From: Branchiostoma floridae
Taxonomy: Eukaryota; Chordata; Leptocardii; Amphioxiformes; Branchiostomatidae
DNA: 64,000 nt
Reading direction: 5' to 3'
NCBI RefSeq assembly: GCF_000003815.2
Contig: NC_049984.1
Coordinates: 16,097,418 to 16,161,417 of the forward strand
The notes beneath the pieces are model-generated. The model did not search any database. It was not told the origin of the DNA and saw only the letters and a list, made by a program, of their open reading frames with translations. Position numbers and translations under genes: made by a program. Positions within the stretch are counted from its first letter, which is position 1, and the number at the start of each line of letters is the position of its first letter. Of this stretch, positions 46,676 to 58,839 are shown one piece after another.

Positions 46676-46765
46676 TAAATACTTTGGTCCTACCAGAAAT
46701 CCCCCTGCTGTACTATTTGGGTATTCAACTAAACACACATTTTGTGGAATTCATTCTGCAATTTT
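46676..46765 (-). pseudogene. Relic of a duplicated serine-protease exon
   Basis: On the minus strand PNSTAGGFLVGPKYL is readable, matching PNGTATGFLVGPRHV of the intact protease (about 47508-47580). Flanking bases (GGTCCTACCAGAAATCC, ACACACA..TTCATTCT) also align at DNA level. Stops and a small insertion break the upstream part. It lies just 3' of the intact gene, so it is a remnant of tandem duplication. Confidence 0.8.
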
Positions 46766-46866
46766 GTAGTTAGTAACTGAAGCCAAGCCATCAGAACAAC
46801 ATAACAATCAATGCAACTGTTACATCAACTTAGGAATTAATTTCATAGAATTGGGGGGGGGGGGTA

Positions 46867-47800
46867 TTATTCAAAATCCATCATCTGAGGTGGAAAAATA
46901 TCACTAATCCATGTGTCATTACCATGGGACATCCTTACATGCTCTCTAATGCTAGTCATCAGCACACCCTGTTCTACAATACTTGGAGAGTTTACATAGG
47001 GAAAGAAACCCCTGGTGTGCATAACCACAAGATTCCCACTCTTGTCAAACCCAGGGGAGCCAGAGGACCCATGAAACATACGAGAAGTGTGATAGTTTGC
47101 CCGACCAACTACTTGTTGAGGAAAGTCTTGTGGATTGTCCGGAATTCCTCTGACATCCCGTACATGGATCTCAAAGTTGTTGTCAACAACAGCAATGGGG
47201 CAGAAGTCAACTCGTTTTCTTTGGCCACCTGGATGGCCAACAACAATTACTATTCCATCCTGGTGACATAGCTCTGACACAAACTGACCCAAGGGTTCTG
47301 CATTTGGTGGTGCATGTTCAAGTTCAAGTATGGCATAGTCCAGTTCTGCATCCCAAGAAAGATAGTTTGTTGGGTTGAATCGTGTACAGAAATTTTGCAT
47401 TGAGGAAAAGTGGAAAGTTGCTATGTATCTGTTTAGTTGATTGTTTGTCCTCAAAGCAGGTTCAACATACAGCTCAAGGAAATGGTGATTGGTCATGACA
47501 TGTCTTGGTCCTACCAGAAATCCTGTTGCTGTACCATTTGGACATTGTAACAAACACACAGACTTCATTCTCTCTGTGATTGTGGGGAAGTCTTCGTAGT
47601 CAATGCTGTAGTCTATGACACTGGAGAAGTGTTGTACTCTGCGGGACAGTTGGTCGTGGAATTCTCTCACCCTCTGTCTTCGTTGCGCCTCGTCTCTTGT
47701 GTCCCTGCTTGGAATGAAGCTTATCCCTGGGTACTTCTTCTGGACCAAGGCTGTTGCTTGTTGAAGTTGCAGAGTATCTATTGAATTTCCTAGATGTAGC
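46867..47800 (-). CDS. Serine protease exon with intact catalytic triad
   Basis: The exon encodes residues about 1249-1559. A helical lead-in (RRQRVREFHDQLSRRVQHF) precedes a chymotrypsin-like fold: TGFLVGPRHVMTNHHF (catalytic His about 1355), ELDYAILEL (Asp about 1403), VVGHPGG, and FHGSSGSPGFDKSGNLVVMH (Ser about 1495 in GxSG). The three motifs are in the usual order and spacing. The GSSGSP..F form with GNLVxxH resembles FAM111-type and bacterial V8/Trypsin_2 proteases more than digestive trypsins. No signal peptide or disulfide pattern is evident, so an intracellular enzyme is likely. Substrate unknown. Confidence 0.85.
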
Positions 47801-50800
47801 CTACAGATTAAAGACAAACATAACTGTGAAATTCTCTTACTACTAAATGAACAATATCCCCCTGATGCCACAGTCAAATCTTACTGGATAACCAAAAACA
47901 AGCCTAAATGTCAAATAAGTTTGCCTAAACTCATGGAGTAGGGCATTTGTGTCAAGTCCTCCATCACCTGAAAGTACCCCTATTCTTACAGGAACAAGCA
48001 TATGCATTAATAGGGTCACTTTGATTTTGATTTTCTTAAATGTTCGGGTTTACAGAAAAGGGGCAAAAGTTTTCTGGCCTGGGTACCATCCAATTTCCAC
48101 CGGCCGGGGGCTCCTTGCACTCGCTTAGGGCAACACACTATGCATAAGCACCATTTGGTGGAGTGTGTCATATCTTTCCAAGGTTGGACATGCATTTATG
48201 AATTGATATTAAAAACTGCTAGTCTGAAGTTGTGAAAATTGGACTGAACTGAGCGAGTGAGTGATGCTTTAAATATGCACCTACCTGTCCATTTCTGACA
48301 CAAGATTGGGGGTCGTTTCACTTGCTAAGCCTTCAGGACATGCCACATTTTGTTTTTCTGCAAACATCAAGGTATGTGTCACAAGTTGGATTAAGAATGA
48401 CCTATAGTATATCTTTACTACCCTGTTAACTTATCTGGTTACATCTTTACCTTTATCAACATCATTATGATTTCAGGTATCAATAACTTTGTAGTTTAAC
48501 ACTCACCGGTGAGGTGAGGTGAGGTTAACACTTTCCCCATTCAGTCATATTCATTACACTTAATAAATACAAGAACATGTAGTTAGTAGTTGTTTGGAAA
48601 GTATAAGCTTAGGCTTTTCCCTCCATATTTGTAATTCAGGTACAACTGCAAGTAAATTTTAGACTTACTCAGACATGAATTGGGTGGGTAGACAAGCTCT
48701 GCTCTCACTTGTTGGACTGGAACTGTCATGGGATACTGGGGACATGGAATAGTCCTGTAAAAAGGTGCAGATTGGAACATTTTGAGACAAACTAAGCATT
48801 TCCACCACACCCAAGATTCTTAAATTCATGGTCAAATTCACTCAAAAATACTATTTAGCAACTTATACTTAATGAATACACAGTACTGCATGGACATGTA
48901 CTTACCAAACATCCTTCCCACATTGTTGCTCCAGAACTTCACCCGGGAAGAGACTTGGCAGATCTTTCCCCATCTTCACACAGTGTGCACACTGGAGGAA
49001 GGTGTCACACCTCAGTCCTGGCCATTCCTGGATGAGACTCCGCATGTCTCGATGAATGGAGAGGAATGTTGTCCACAGAAGTGTGATGTCCCTGGTGTGT
49101 CCAGGTTGTTGTTTGGTGACTGGTGCACGTACAGACAAGGTGAAAACCTCTTCTCTTCCACTTCCATCATCTGTCGTTGATCTTGTCAGTAAGATTTGCC
49201 TGCTGTCCACCACTGCCCACACACCATTCTTCCAGTTGACACGCTGAGCTATGTGTTGATGCAGTCTGACAGATGCCCTTTCAAACAGGCCTCTTGGACA
49301 GAAGGTTGGGAAGTGGTACTGCATGGTCAGCTGTTGGTAGTCATCTGGAGGAGGTTGAGGCCACATTTTGGACAGGTATTTGGGAGGGTCAGCAGACAGA
49401 TACCAGGGGATGTGCAGGCGATGGGAAGGTTGCAGACCAGGTGCTACTTTTGAGTCAAGAACTTCATAGCATATGTCAAACTTGATCATGAGCTTGATGA
49501 GGCTCTTTGTGTCTTCCTTGCTGAATCCAAGCTTGTGCCACAGACACTCGACTATTGCCACAGAAAGATTTGCAGTGCTTTCAAACTCCTGCACAGCCAT
49601 GGCAAAACTCTGTTTGGAGAACTGTCCTACTGTGGAAAACACCACATCGTTGAAGTCCAGTTGGTTCTTGATGTCATGGTTGACAATTGCTTTGAAGATA
49701 TCCACCAATTTGGCAGGACGATGGAAAATAAGGTTCTGAAGCTTTTCATCATCAGGGTACCATGTGATCAATCCCACAGCTTTGAGGTATTGAAGGGTTG
49801 TAAACAACCGATCACTTATCTCAGAAGAAAGGCCCATTGATTCACCTCTGGACTTCTCAGTCTCCAAGTAGTAAATTGTAGGTTGAGGGGCATTTGCATT
49901 ATTACCTTTGTTTTCTACCTGGATAGACGTATCTGTTTGAGCAGCAGCATTTGTTTCTTGCTCATAATCACAGCATGGCATAACTTTTACACAGCTATGT
50001 ACATCAGCAGTTACCTTTGGTTCTTCATGTAGTGTTGTGGTCATTTCTTCACTGCTATCACTATCCCCATTGAGGGAGCCACTGTCTGAATCATATTCAA
50101 AGTGCCCCATATGTTCAATTTGATTGAAGAGCTTTTTTGAGTGATCATTGTCTACTAGTAATTCACTGAAGAGTAGTTGCAGATCTTTCCAGGATATCCA
50201 ATGTTGGTTGTCATATTTCTCACTTTGAAGCATCTCATGAAGGTCAAACCAAATTTTTGGAATGTATCGCCCGTTTGACCCAACATGCTTGCACAGCTCA
50301 CGGATGTATGAACTCAAACTGTCTATGCCACTAAAATCAGATGAGCTAACTGTTCTTATTTCTACTGGACTGCCAGGCTCATGCAGAATGGGAAGATTTT
50401 CCAGCTGGCTTTGAAGGCATTTTCGTTGCTTTTGTCTTGCCCGCTCCGCCAAACATTCATTGCTATCATGTTCAATCATTTCAAGCTGGGATGTGATATC
50501 TGCTCTCCATTTTACCTCATCCTCCCCAACTCTTTTAGCAATATACTGCAGCTTCACTTTAATTTCTTCAGGAGAACATTTATCTTTGTGAGTTCCTACC
50601 ATACGTATGTTGGCTCTTGGGACCTTCATTCGGACAACGTCCATCCAAGACCCCATATGTTTATGATGGTCTTGAGGTGTGTAGTTGTTGATATCAAAGA
50701 TAAGCAAGTAAGTTGCATCGGGAGTAAAGAAGCAAGGACTTGTCAGATGGTACATCTCATGGCCTCCAAAGTCATTGATCTGTATTTCTATCCCTCCTTC

Positions 50801-52492
50801 CGCTGGCCATGCCTGCTGTTCCAAAACAACTGTACGCTGCTCAACTCTTGTGAGCTGTGAACTGTTTGCCATTAAAGTCTGTGCTAGGCTTGTCTTTCCT
50901 GACATGGTTTCTCCCACCAAAACTAGCCTTTGATAGTTCATCTTTTGTGCATCAGACCTTCTAAGCTCCTTCAGATGAGTATGAATTCTATACATGCCTT
51001 GTAAGCACACGTCTATTGGAGGATGGATCAGAGGATTTCCTTCTAAAAGCAGTTTTGAGGCTGACTTTCTTAAAGCTTTAATTCGATCAAAAGTTACAGG
51101 TAAGCATGATATATTGTTTCCTTGCAGGTCAAAGTGCTCCACCTTCACAAGATTCCCAATGTTTAGAGGGAGATGGTGTATCATATTGTTTGCTATGTTT
51201 ATATAGGTGAGTTCAGTACATCTACAGACGGAAGGTGGCAAGACTTTCAACTTATTTGATGATGCATTAAATTTCTCCAGATGGCTCAAGTTCCCAATAG
51301 AATCTGGAATCATTTCCAGTTTGTTGTGGTCTATCTGCAATATTGTCAGTCTTAAACAGTCCCCAATGCTTTGTGGTAGTATCCTTAAATCATTATGAGA
51401 CAGCGCTAGTTGCCTCATAGAAACCATATCACTTATGTTGTTTGGTAATGTGCCAATATCATTGCAATTCAAACAGACAACTTTTAATTTACAGCATCCA
51501 CAGATGAAGCTAGGAAAGTAACCAAGGCTATTATCATTACCATTACCATTTAAGTATAATCTAGTCACATGGTTCCAGGCTTTATCTGGCAAGTCATTGA
51601 GTGCTTGTTTGTTTCTTATGCATACCAACTGTGTGAAGTTACTGCTAAAGTTTGTTATGGAATCCAGACTATGTGTCCCATCCCTGATGCTATGTAATGT
51701 TTTCTGTACAAAATCTGACATGATTGCATCAGGGAGACCTTCATCCATCTCAAGTAGTGAACAGATATATTCCAGTGAAACATTGCCTAACATTGATTGA
51801 CCAAAATGAGTTACTCGATGTCTTGAATAGTGCATCTTCTGTAAAATGTGTTTTTTGAGAAATTGTAAATCTACAGTTTTTAATAGTATCTTTTTTACAT
51901 CTACCAGAAGAAAATATACTACCAACAATTCAAAAACGTGTTGACAAAGAGAACCAAAGGACACAAACATCATAGGCCTCCAAAACATACATGTACATGT
52001 AGGCATAGCTATCAAAAGTTCCTTCACCATGTCTTCAATGGACCTCAAATCATAAATACATTTGACATTACTGGATAGGTCCAAAATAAATTCATCCAAA
52101 TGTGACACCTCTTCTAGCAATAAGTCTTGTGGGGGATTGTTTAGCTCTAGTTTTTCTACACCAATCACAGTTATCAGCTGCCTGACTACTGTCTGAAGAA
52201 TGCTGTGCTGCACATTTGATTTTGACACAACTTTCATGCATTTTGGATTAGGTAGAGACACTTTCTGCAAAACGTTGGTGATGTCATCAGCTGTAGCATT
52301 GTTCATCAGTTTTCCCAGGATAACAGAAGAGGGAGGTTCTTTTGTATGTTGAATAATGAATACATCAGCCGAATACATCAGCTGTACCTTTGAGCCTTTA
52401 ACCAAAGCATGGAGCGATTCATTTTGCCTGATATATTGACAGGTTTCTAGTTGTAAGGTCACGGGTGCGTCTTCACTGGTGCCCTCCATCAT
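46867..52492 (-). CDS. Roco GTPase (LRR-Roc-COR) fused to a trypsin-like serine protease
   Basis: Exons on the minus strand: 52492-48906, 48754-48669, 48357-48285 and 47800-46867. All junctions have GT-AG ends and matching phases (2, 1, 2), giving 4,680 bases and 1,559 residues with one stop. Order: an unidentified N-terminal region (1 to about 310), leucine-rich repeats (about 315-470), Roc GTPase (P-loop at 527), COR (about 740-1130), a two-exon linker, and a serine protease (about 1330-1530). Roco proteins act as dimeric GTPase switches; MFHAS1, the closest vertebrate type, modulates Toll-like receptor signalling. A protease on the same chain suggests that nucleotide state gates proteolysis. 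An in-frame TAA just upstream supports the ATG at 52492, and an acceptor-like CTACAG near 52525 suggests a 5' non-coding exon. Confidence 0.8.
48285..48754 (-). CDS. Two short linker exons joining Roco to protease
   Basis: 48754-48669 encodes TIPCPQYPMTVPVQQVRAEL and VYPPNSCL; 48357-48285 encodes KQNVACPEGLASETTPNLVS and EMD. Both have clean acceptors and donors (CTGA/gtaagt, ACAG/gtaggt) and the only phases that keep frame on both sides. A Pro- and Ser/Thr-rich flexible linker is expected. Confidence 0.75.
48906..52492 (-). CDS. LRR-Roc-COR exon (MFHAS1-type Roco)
   Basis: This single exon encodes 1,195 residues. LRRs show the LxxLxLxxNxIxxLPxxI pattern (LKVVCLNCNDIGTLPNNI, LTILQIDHNKLEMIPDSI). 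The Roc domain has GETMSGKTS (527-535; DNA 50888-50914), the G3 motif DFGG (about 574-577) in NDFGGHEMYH, and THKD (about 634-637). COR begins near IPKIWFDLHEML and ends with FCPRGLFERASVRLHQHI and VNWKNGVWA, a signature of this family. An acidic insertion of about 90 residues (DSDSGSLNGDSDSSEEM onward) interrupts the COR N-half. No kinase domain follows, unlike LRRK. The N-terminal 300 residues have no domain I recognise. Confidence 0.9.
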
Positions 52493-53876
52493 GTCAGACA
52501 CAGCTTAGTATGTTCTGGTCAAATCTGTAGGGATATAAAGGATTGTTTGACTGAGTGCTGATGCAGAGTGTCCATACCACTGCATCGGCAGAACACAGTG
52601 GACTACTACTATCACAGGAAAGTTGTGATTAACTAACATACATTTGTATGTTCTATTTTTTTCTGCTGTTGCTGGTACATTTTTACCTCCGTCCATGAAA
52701 TGTCATGGAGGTGTGTGTTAAAAGCATAACTCGAGAAGCCTTGGATGGATCCCAATAATATTTGTTAGGCGGGTAGGGGTCGGGAAAACGAAGGTCAAGT
52801 TCGATAATGGGCCCCCTAGCGGCTTGCTAAGGTACTGCAGCGGAATCTCAATTTTTTATATCTCGTGTTCTGGACATACTGTGGTCGTGATTTTTGAGTG
52901 ATAGATAGCTCTTGGGGCAGAGAGTAAGTGCTGTGAGTTTGGCCCCCCTAGCGGCTTTTTTGGATCTGCAGCCGCCAGTTTCCATTCAAACTTTGGACGA
53001 GAATAACTCGAGAATGTGTTGACGGATCGTCATGATTTTTGGTTTGTAGATAGCCCAAGTAACAATGTACATAATGCTATACTTATTATGCAAATCAATA
53101 GCTAATTTGCATAATTAATTAGGAAAGTTGATAAAATCACTGCATTTCATGATAGGACTTTCAAATTTTTCACACATATAGATGAGAAAGAGAGAAATGT
53201 CGAATGCATATTAATCATGGAAATGACGGCCTCATTTGCATTATTAATGAAAAAATATGAAAGTGTTGACTGATCGTCATGATTTTTGGTATGTAGATAG
53301 CCAAAGAGAAGACTTACATGATGGAATTCCAATTATGCAAATCGACAGCTAATTTGCATTATTAATGAGGAAAGTTTGCAAATCCACTGCATCCATTATA
53401 AGACTTGTCACATTTGTAGCTGAGAAAGAGATATGTAGATAGCCTAAGTAAAAACTAATATAATGAGATACTAATTATGCAAATTAACAGCTAATTTGCA
53501 TAATTAATGAGGAAAGTTGATAAATCCACTGCATTCCGTGATATGACTTTCAAACTTGTCACGTATGTTACTGAGAAAGATGGCAGAGGTGTATGCTTTG
53601 GTCCCCTAACATCGTTTCTTGAACTACAGGAGCCAGTTTAGTTTCAGACTTTGAAGTCAGAAGAAAATAAGTCAAGAAGGGATGAAAGGAAGTAATGTTT
53701 GATACAATTTGATATTAATTATGTAAATAGAGATGAATTGGTATAATCAAAGTCAAATTTTTGTGAACCAACTCCAGGCATATAAAATAAAATGTAATGA
53801 GTAACACATTTTTGTCTACGGACATCATTCTACATCATTCTACATAACAGTTCATGGAACTCTAGTTTACCCTGCA

Positions 53877-53914
<38 letters not shown>

Positions 53915-55560
53915 CAAGATAACGCAAGAACGGGTGAGTGGATTGGTTTCATACTTAGTGTGTTGGTTGGGTGTGATGAAAGCTGGAAATGATTAGATTT
54001 TGGGCCCCCTAGTGGCTTCCCTTGGTACTGCAGCGCTACTTCCGGTTTTGCTATCTCATGTTCTGAACACGATATGGTCACGATTTGAGTGTTAGATAGC
54101 TCTTGTGCTCAGGAAGAAGTGACATAAGTTTGGGCCCACACCTCCATGACACCAGTAAAAGTTACTGGTGTATCAATTGTGTTTGTTATTACTTCCATGA
54201 AATATCATGGATACTGGAGTATTAATTGCGTCTGTTATTACCTCCATGAAATGTCAAGGAGAGTAACATATGATAGAATATTCTCATTAATTATGCAAAT
54301 GTACCTTATTTTTCATAATTAGTATTTTATCTTGTACAACATTGTCTAAGGTACCTACATACCAAAAATCATGAAAATCCGTTGTTCCCTTCTTGAGTTA
54401 TCCTCTTCAGAAGTCTTTGACAAAAATGCCCTTGCTATCCCAAAGCTAGCCGCTAGGGGGCCCAAACTTATGTCACTTCATCCTGAGCACAAGAGCTATA
54501 GGTTGATGTGCATGGGGAATGTGATTGAGTTAAGCAAGTCATGCATGGCGGGTATGGCGCTATTCAAAACAATTTGTTCTGACAAGTTAGGAAACGTTTT
54601 GGGATGATCATAAACCTGACCTGTTAATACTATCGAAAGCCGATGGTACCTCACATGAAAGAAATAAACACAAACTAGAGTTCCAGAACCCCATATCTTT
54701 GCCAAATGATCCTAACCTTTACAACTGATGCATTAATTGTGTTTGTCATTAATTATGCAAATAATTTTCTCATTTGCATAAATTATATCAGTTTCATATC
54801 ATCCACCAGACAACAGACGTACACAATCTAGGTTAAGAAAGAAGGCTTTTATCGCATTTTCTGATGAATTTATGCAAATTAGGATCTTATTTTGCATAAT
54901 TAATGTTCAATGATGTTCACCTCTACATAACTTCCAAATGGTACAAGTAAGAAGTTCCCATCAGTAACATTTTCTTATTGACTATAAAAATTAGGTCTTT
55001 GTTTTGCATAATATATATCAATCAACATTCTTCTTCTCAGTTACAAATGTCACATGTTGCAAAGGTCCTACAATGGAACTAAGCGTGTATTAAAAAATTC
55101 CTAATTAATTATGCAAATTAGATACCAATTTGCATAATTTGATATGTCATTATATGAAGCATCACTTAAGCTATCTACATATTAAAAATCATAACAATCT
55201 GTTATCCCCTTCTTGAGTTATTCCCTTTCAAAGTCTGACACTAAACCTGCCCTGCAGTTCCAAAACAAGCCAGGGGGCCCAAAGCCTACACCACTTACTC
55301 TCGGCGTCAAGAGTTGTCTACCACACAAAAATCATAGCCGCAGCATGTTCAGAACTCAAGATATCAAACTAGGAAGTTCCGCTGCAGTACCGTAACAGGC
55401 CACTGAGGGGCCCCAATCTAATAGTCTCTAGGTCTCATCAAGACCTACCCGCATACCAAATATCAATACAATCCATTTAGGCGTTCTCGACTTATGCTGG
55501 TTTTCTACATACAGACATACAAACGCTACCCAAAATATAACCTTCTCAGCGAAGGGAAAT
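52493..55560. repeat. Block of degenerate ATGCAAAT-rich elements
   Basis: CCATGAAATGTCATGGAGG palindromes near 52700 and 54250, repeated AATTATGCAAAT/ATTTGCATAATT words, and phrases such as AAGAGCTAT, GGGGGCCCAAA and CTTGAGTTATCC mark several overlapping decayed copies of the 2878-3962 family (about 52683-53790, 53820-54160, 54250-54500, 55080-55560). No gene is supported; ORFs at 53830-54081 and 54371-54607 are repeat-derived. Confidence 0.65.
53878..53911. repeat. (TG)n microsatellite
   Basis: An uninterrupted TG run of about 33 bases, at the same relative place as in other copies of the surrounding element. Confidence 0.95.
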
Positions 55561-55926
55561 ATCAAGAGAAAGATGGTTCAACCCTCCTGCGTAGCTGGAG
55601 CTAATTGCTGTGCGCAAACATCAGCACACACACACATACACACAAAGAGAGAGAGAAAGACAGGGCACCTAAAACAACATTTTAGGTGATGGCGATGAAA
55701 GGACCACGACGCACGAAAGTAGCAAATACGCCAGTTCTGGCTGTATGTTGAGGACTTAAAGGCACGTGTATGATCGATTTTTTTCACCATACTTTGTACT
55801 ATTCTGCCCAGCAGGGACCTATATGCTGCCAAATACATACTACTTACCTCTAGAAACTTGGAAACGTTGGTTGTTGCTTGGGGGATGTGACAGAGTACTA
55901 AAGGCCCCCATCTCACTTGACGTGCG
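55561..55926. other. Unassigned sequence before the second gap
   Basis: No recognised domain; a 112-residue minus-strand ORF lacks support. Confidence 0.4.
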
Positions 55927-56026
55927 NNNNNNNNNNNNNNNNNNNNNNNNNNNNNNNNNNNNNNNNNNNNNNNNNNNNNNNNNNNNNNNNNNNNNNNNNN
56001 NNNNNNNNNNNNNNNNNNNNNNNNNN
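55927..56026. other. Assembly gap (100 N)
   Basis: One hundred N; ORFs reported across it are artefacts. Confidence 0.95.
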
Positions 56027-56099
56027 TCGCTTTGCTTTAAATCTAAGGCATCACTTTAAGTTACTGATTTCGTTGAAAAATGAACAAATATATCGTTGA

Positions 56100-57350
56100 A
56101 GAAAAATTTACAACACCGCTTACTACTTACCTTTAACGTATCACCGTGACCCAAAAACCAACAAATGGCCAGAACAGGTGCCATAGAATTAACTGGAACT
56201 TGCTAACACTCAATTTTATTCAGAACGATGTAAACCATTAACAAGCTGCAGTGTTATTTTCCAAGTTGTAGTATACTTCCCACAGTGTGTCTCTTTGGTA
56301 ATAAGGCTGGGTATTTCTTAAATATTGTATAATGCGGATAGAAAGAACATGGACGTACCTTGTTGTCGCACGCCTTTTTGAAATGGGGAAGTACCGTGTC
56401 AAGTTTCAATATTGACCCTTGTACCCTTTACGCCTTGTATTCATGAGCCATGATTGAATAGTCCCTATAATACTAAGCTCGCCAATTTTTGGGAGGTCAT
56501 AACTTTAAAATGTTATTCACGAAGCTGGAAGAAGTCTATCTCAATGACTTGCGTTGTTTTGCTATTGACAATGTAACTAGAACCTAACAATACCAAAATT
56601 TCGGTCTTTTTTGCTTGTTTACATACGTCGCATATATGTAAAAGGAATCGGTCGGTAACGAATCACATGTCTTACCTTGCGTGTAGCCCACAGTCAAAAT
56701 TGACTGCCCCAGAAGGTCATTAGGGACCGATAAAATCTGGTCTATATGAACAGGTGGTCACTATAGACAGGATTCGTGCTTGTTTCACTGACAAAAAATT
56801 ATCTAAGGACCACCAAAAATTAGCAAGGCGGTTCTTATGTAACGTTACCTGACTCTAAAGTGAAATTCACAAAGCTATAGATGACTTGCTTCACTGTTGC
56901 TCAGCTAGTGATAAAGCTGATATTTGTGTCTTTAAGATGGTATAAGGTTGAGAAAAGGTAACAAAAAAAAACAGCTACATACTGATTACCAAGTTGCAGC
57001 ACGTCTTTTTGAAATGGGGAAGCACCATGTCAAAGTTCAGAATCGACCCTTGCACCTCTTCCGCTTTGTATTCATGAGCTCTGATTAAATAGTCCACGTA
57101 ATGGATTTTAGTATGTCATACTCACAGTTTTAACAAGCTATTTACTAAGCTCGAAGAAGTATACCAGAATGATTTCCTTTGTCTAGCGGTTGACATTGTT
57201 AATGCCTATATTGTTCTCTGATTTGCTTGGTATTATTAATGGTAACATACGTCGCTTGGGATCATATGGTACAGGCAAATATTTACCTTGCATAAGCGTT
57301 GCCCAATGTTCACTTGCAACTGGCATTCCACCAAATTGTCTTTCTCTTGA
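56100..57350. repeat. Diverged tandem duplication, about 640-base unit
   Basis: TTTTTGAAATGGGGAAGTAC with TTGTATTCATGAGC (56380-56460) recurs as TTTTTGAAATGGGGAAGCAC with TTGTATTCATGAGC (57005-57080), followed in both by TTCACGAAGCT/TTACTAAGCT, GACATT/GACAAT and CATACGTCGC. No coding sequence was recognised in either unit. Confidence 0.7.
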
Positions 57351-57479
57351 CGACGACTAACCCGGAAACTCTTTGTCACAAATTCTAAAAGTTTTGACTA
57401 TACACGAGATTTTATGTGTGTTAATACAGTAGATTTTTGCCACCGTCGGATACTGTGGTTGAGAATCTGAAGAAACAGT

Positions 57480-57880
57480 ATCGTGTAATCCTGAAGGACT
57501 AATCCAACAATCTTGACAATCCGTCAAACAGTTCTTGAGTTATTATCTGTCAAACTGTGAAACGAAATTGTCACCTACAGTTCCCAAAAAACGCTAGGGG
57601 CCAAAACCTACTCTGCGTTCTAACAGCTTTCTACCAAAGTAAAAAATCTTGACCATAGCATGTTCAGAACAGCAGATATCAAAACTGGAATTTTTGCTGC
57701 AGTACTATAACACGCCGTTAGGGGGTCCTTATAATCGACACTTTTAAAGGTCTTTTAAAGACCTACCCACATACCAAATATTAAAAAAAATCCATCCGGG
57801 TGGCCTCTACTCTTGCGGACAGGCATCTCCGTGACAAACATAGAAGTCGCTTCAATACCCCAGTTCACGGAGGTAATTAA
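57480..57880 (+). repeat. Degenerate ATGCAAAT-element copy
   Basis: CGTCAAACAGTTCTTGAGTT, ACGCTAGGGGCCAAAACC, CTTGACCATAGCATGTTCAG and a terminal CACGGAGGTAA are in the order seen at 3550-3960. Confidence 0.65.
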
Positions 57881-58797
57881 AGCTTTTGAACGTTATGTAC
57901 ATTTTTTTAAAATCTGTAATGTAACAATCATGCATGATGAAATGACGCGATTTATGATATGTTGGTAAATCCGTTTCACGTAGTTTAGAGGATCAATGGA
58001 CTCCCCTCAAAATATTCGTACTAAAGACTTATTGAACTTTTATTGGATAATAAAGCTTGGAAAGCTATGCAAAACGTGCAATGGTGTGTGTGATTTGCTC
58101 TTCTTCGATCCTGCAATGTATTGCATATTAACATGATAGGACTATTATCAATCATCGCACCCTCTGTAAACAAATCGGCTCTACTTGCTATGATGGCTAT
58201 CAGTGTAGACTTTACAAAATAATACTACGCTGCTCAAGTTGAAGGATGCCTATACAGAGCTATAGCTAAAAGTATTTGAGAAATTATTGGAAACCGTTGT
58301 ACAAATTGTTCTTTTGTGTATTCGTTTATTGGTGAACAACTCAAAATTGACCTGCTATACCTTGATTCAAGTCATGAGAGAAGAGGCAAGAGTCATACAA
58401 AATATAAAACAAAGATACGGGTTACACGATCGACGTCCTAATAAATCAATAAACGTAAAATTCATCAAACCATAAGCATAGTCTGCTTTTTAATCTGTAT
58501 TTTCATTACTTCTCTATGGCGTTTATGCGCTTGATGGACCGAAATAGATTTGAAAGAGAATCATGCGCTGCAACGAACAAGCAATGTTGTGTAAAGTTTG
58601 CCTCTGACACATGCTTATGCCTATGTAACAGAAGGAAATAACTCCTTGTAAATGAGAAAATTCCTCCCAGCTGCATGAAGGTTATTCACCTGTGCATATA
58701 CCCTTTCATATGAAATACCTTACCCAATCTGTAGACAATTAGTCTTACCGGTATTTTGTTTGCTGCGCTAGACGACGGAGGGAAGTGCGCATTGCGT
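57881..58797. other. Gene-free stretch with one dispersed repeat
   Basis: Holds the third copy of the TTTATTCAT..GAGGCAAGAGTCA repeat (about 58320-58475). Nothing else is recognised. Confidence 0.5.
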
Positions 58798-58803
58798 CTA
58801 TAT
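58798..58803 (+). promoter_or_regulatory. Possible TATA box of the NHL membrane-protein gene
   Basis: TATATA in TCTATATAGG lies about 40 bases upstream of the ATG at 58840. If real, the 5' UTR is very short. Weak evidence. Confidence 0.3.
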
Positions 58804-58839
58804 AGGACCAGGTATAGGGCATAGGCGCGCTTGTGGAAA

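Larger units (their letters stand above)
44442..46866. other. Intergenic region between two convergent genes
   Basis: AT-rich, without splice-supported coding sequence. It holds the 3' UTR of the GTPase gene (AATAAA at 44860 and 44881), a small mirrored element at 45303-45397, and a protease-exon relic near 46676-46765. Confidence 0.6.

Noticed and set aside
46924-47271. 115-codon plus-strand ORF over the protease exon
   Set aside because: Antisense of a minus exon with an intact catalytic triad and phase-linked neighbours.
55578-55916. 112-codon minus ORF before the second gap
   Set aside because: No domain, simple-sequence start (CA-rich), no splice partners.
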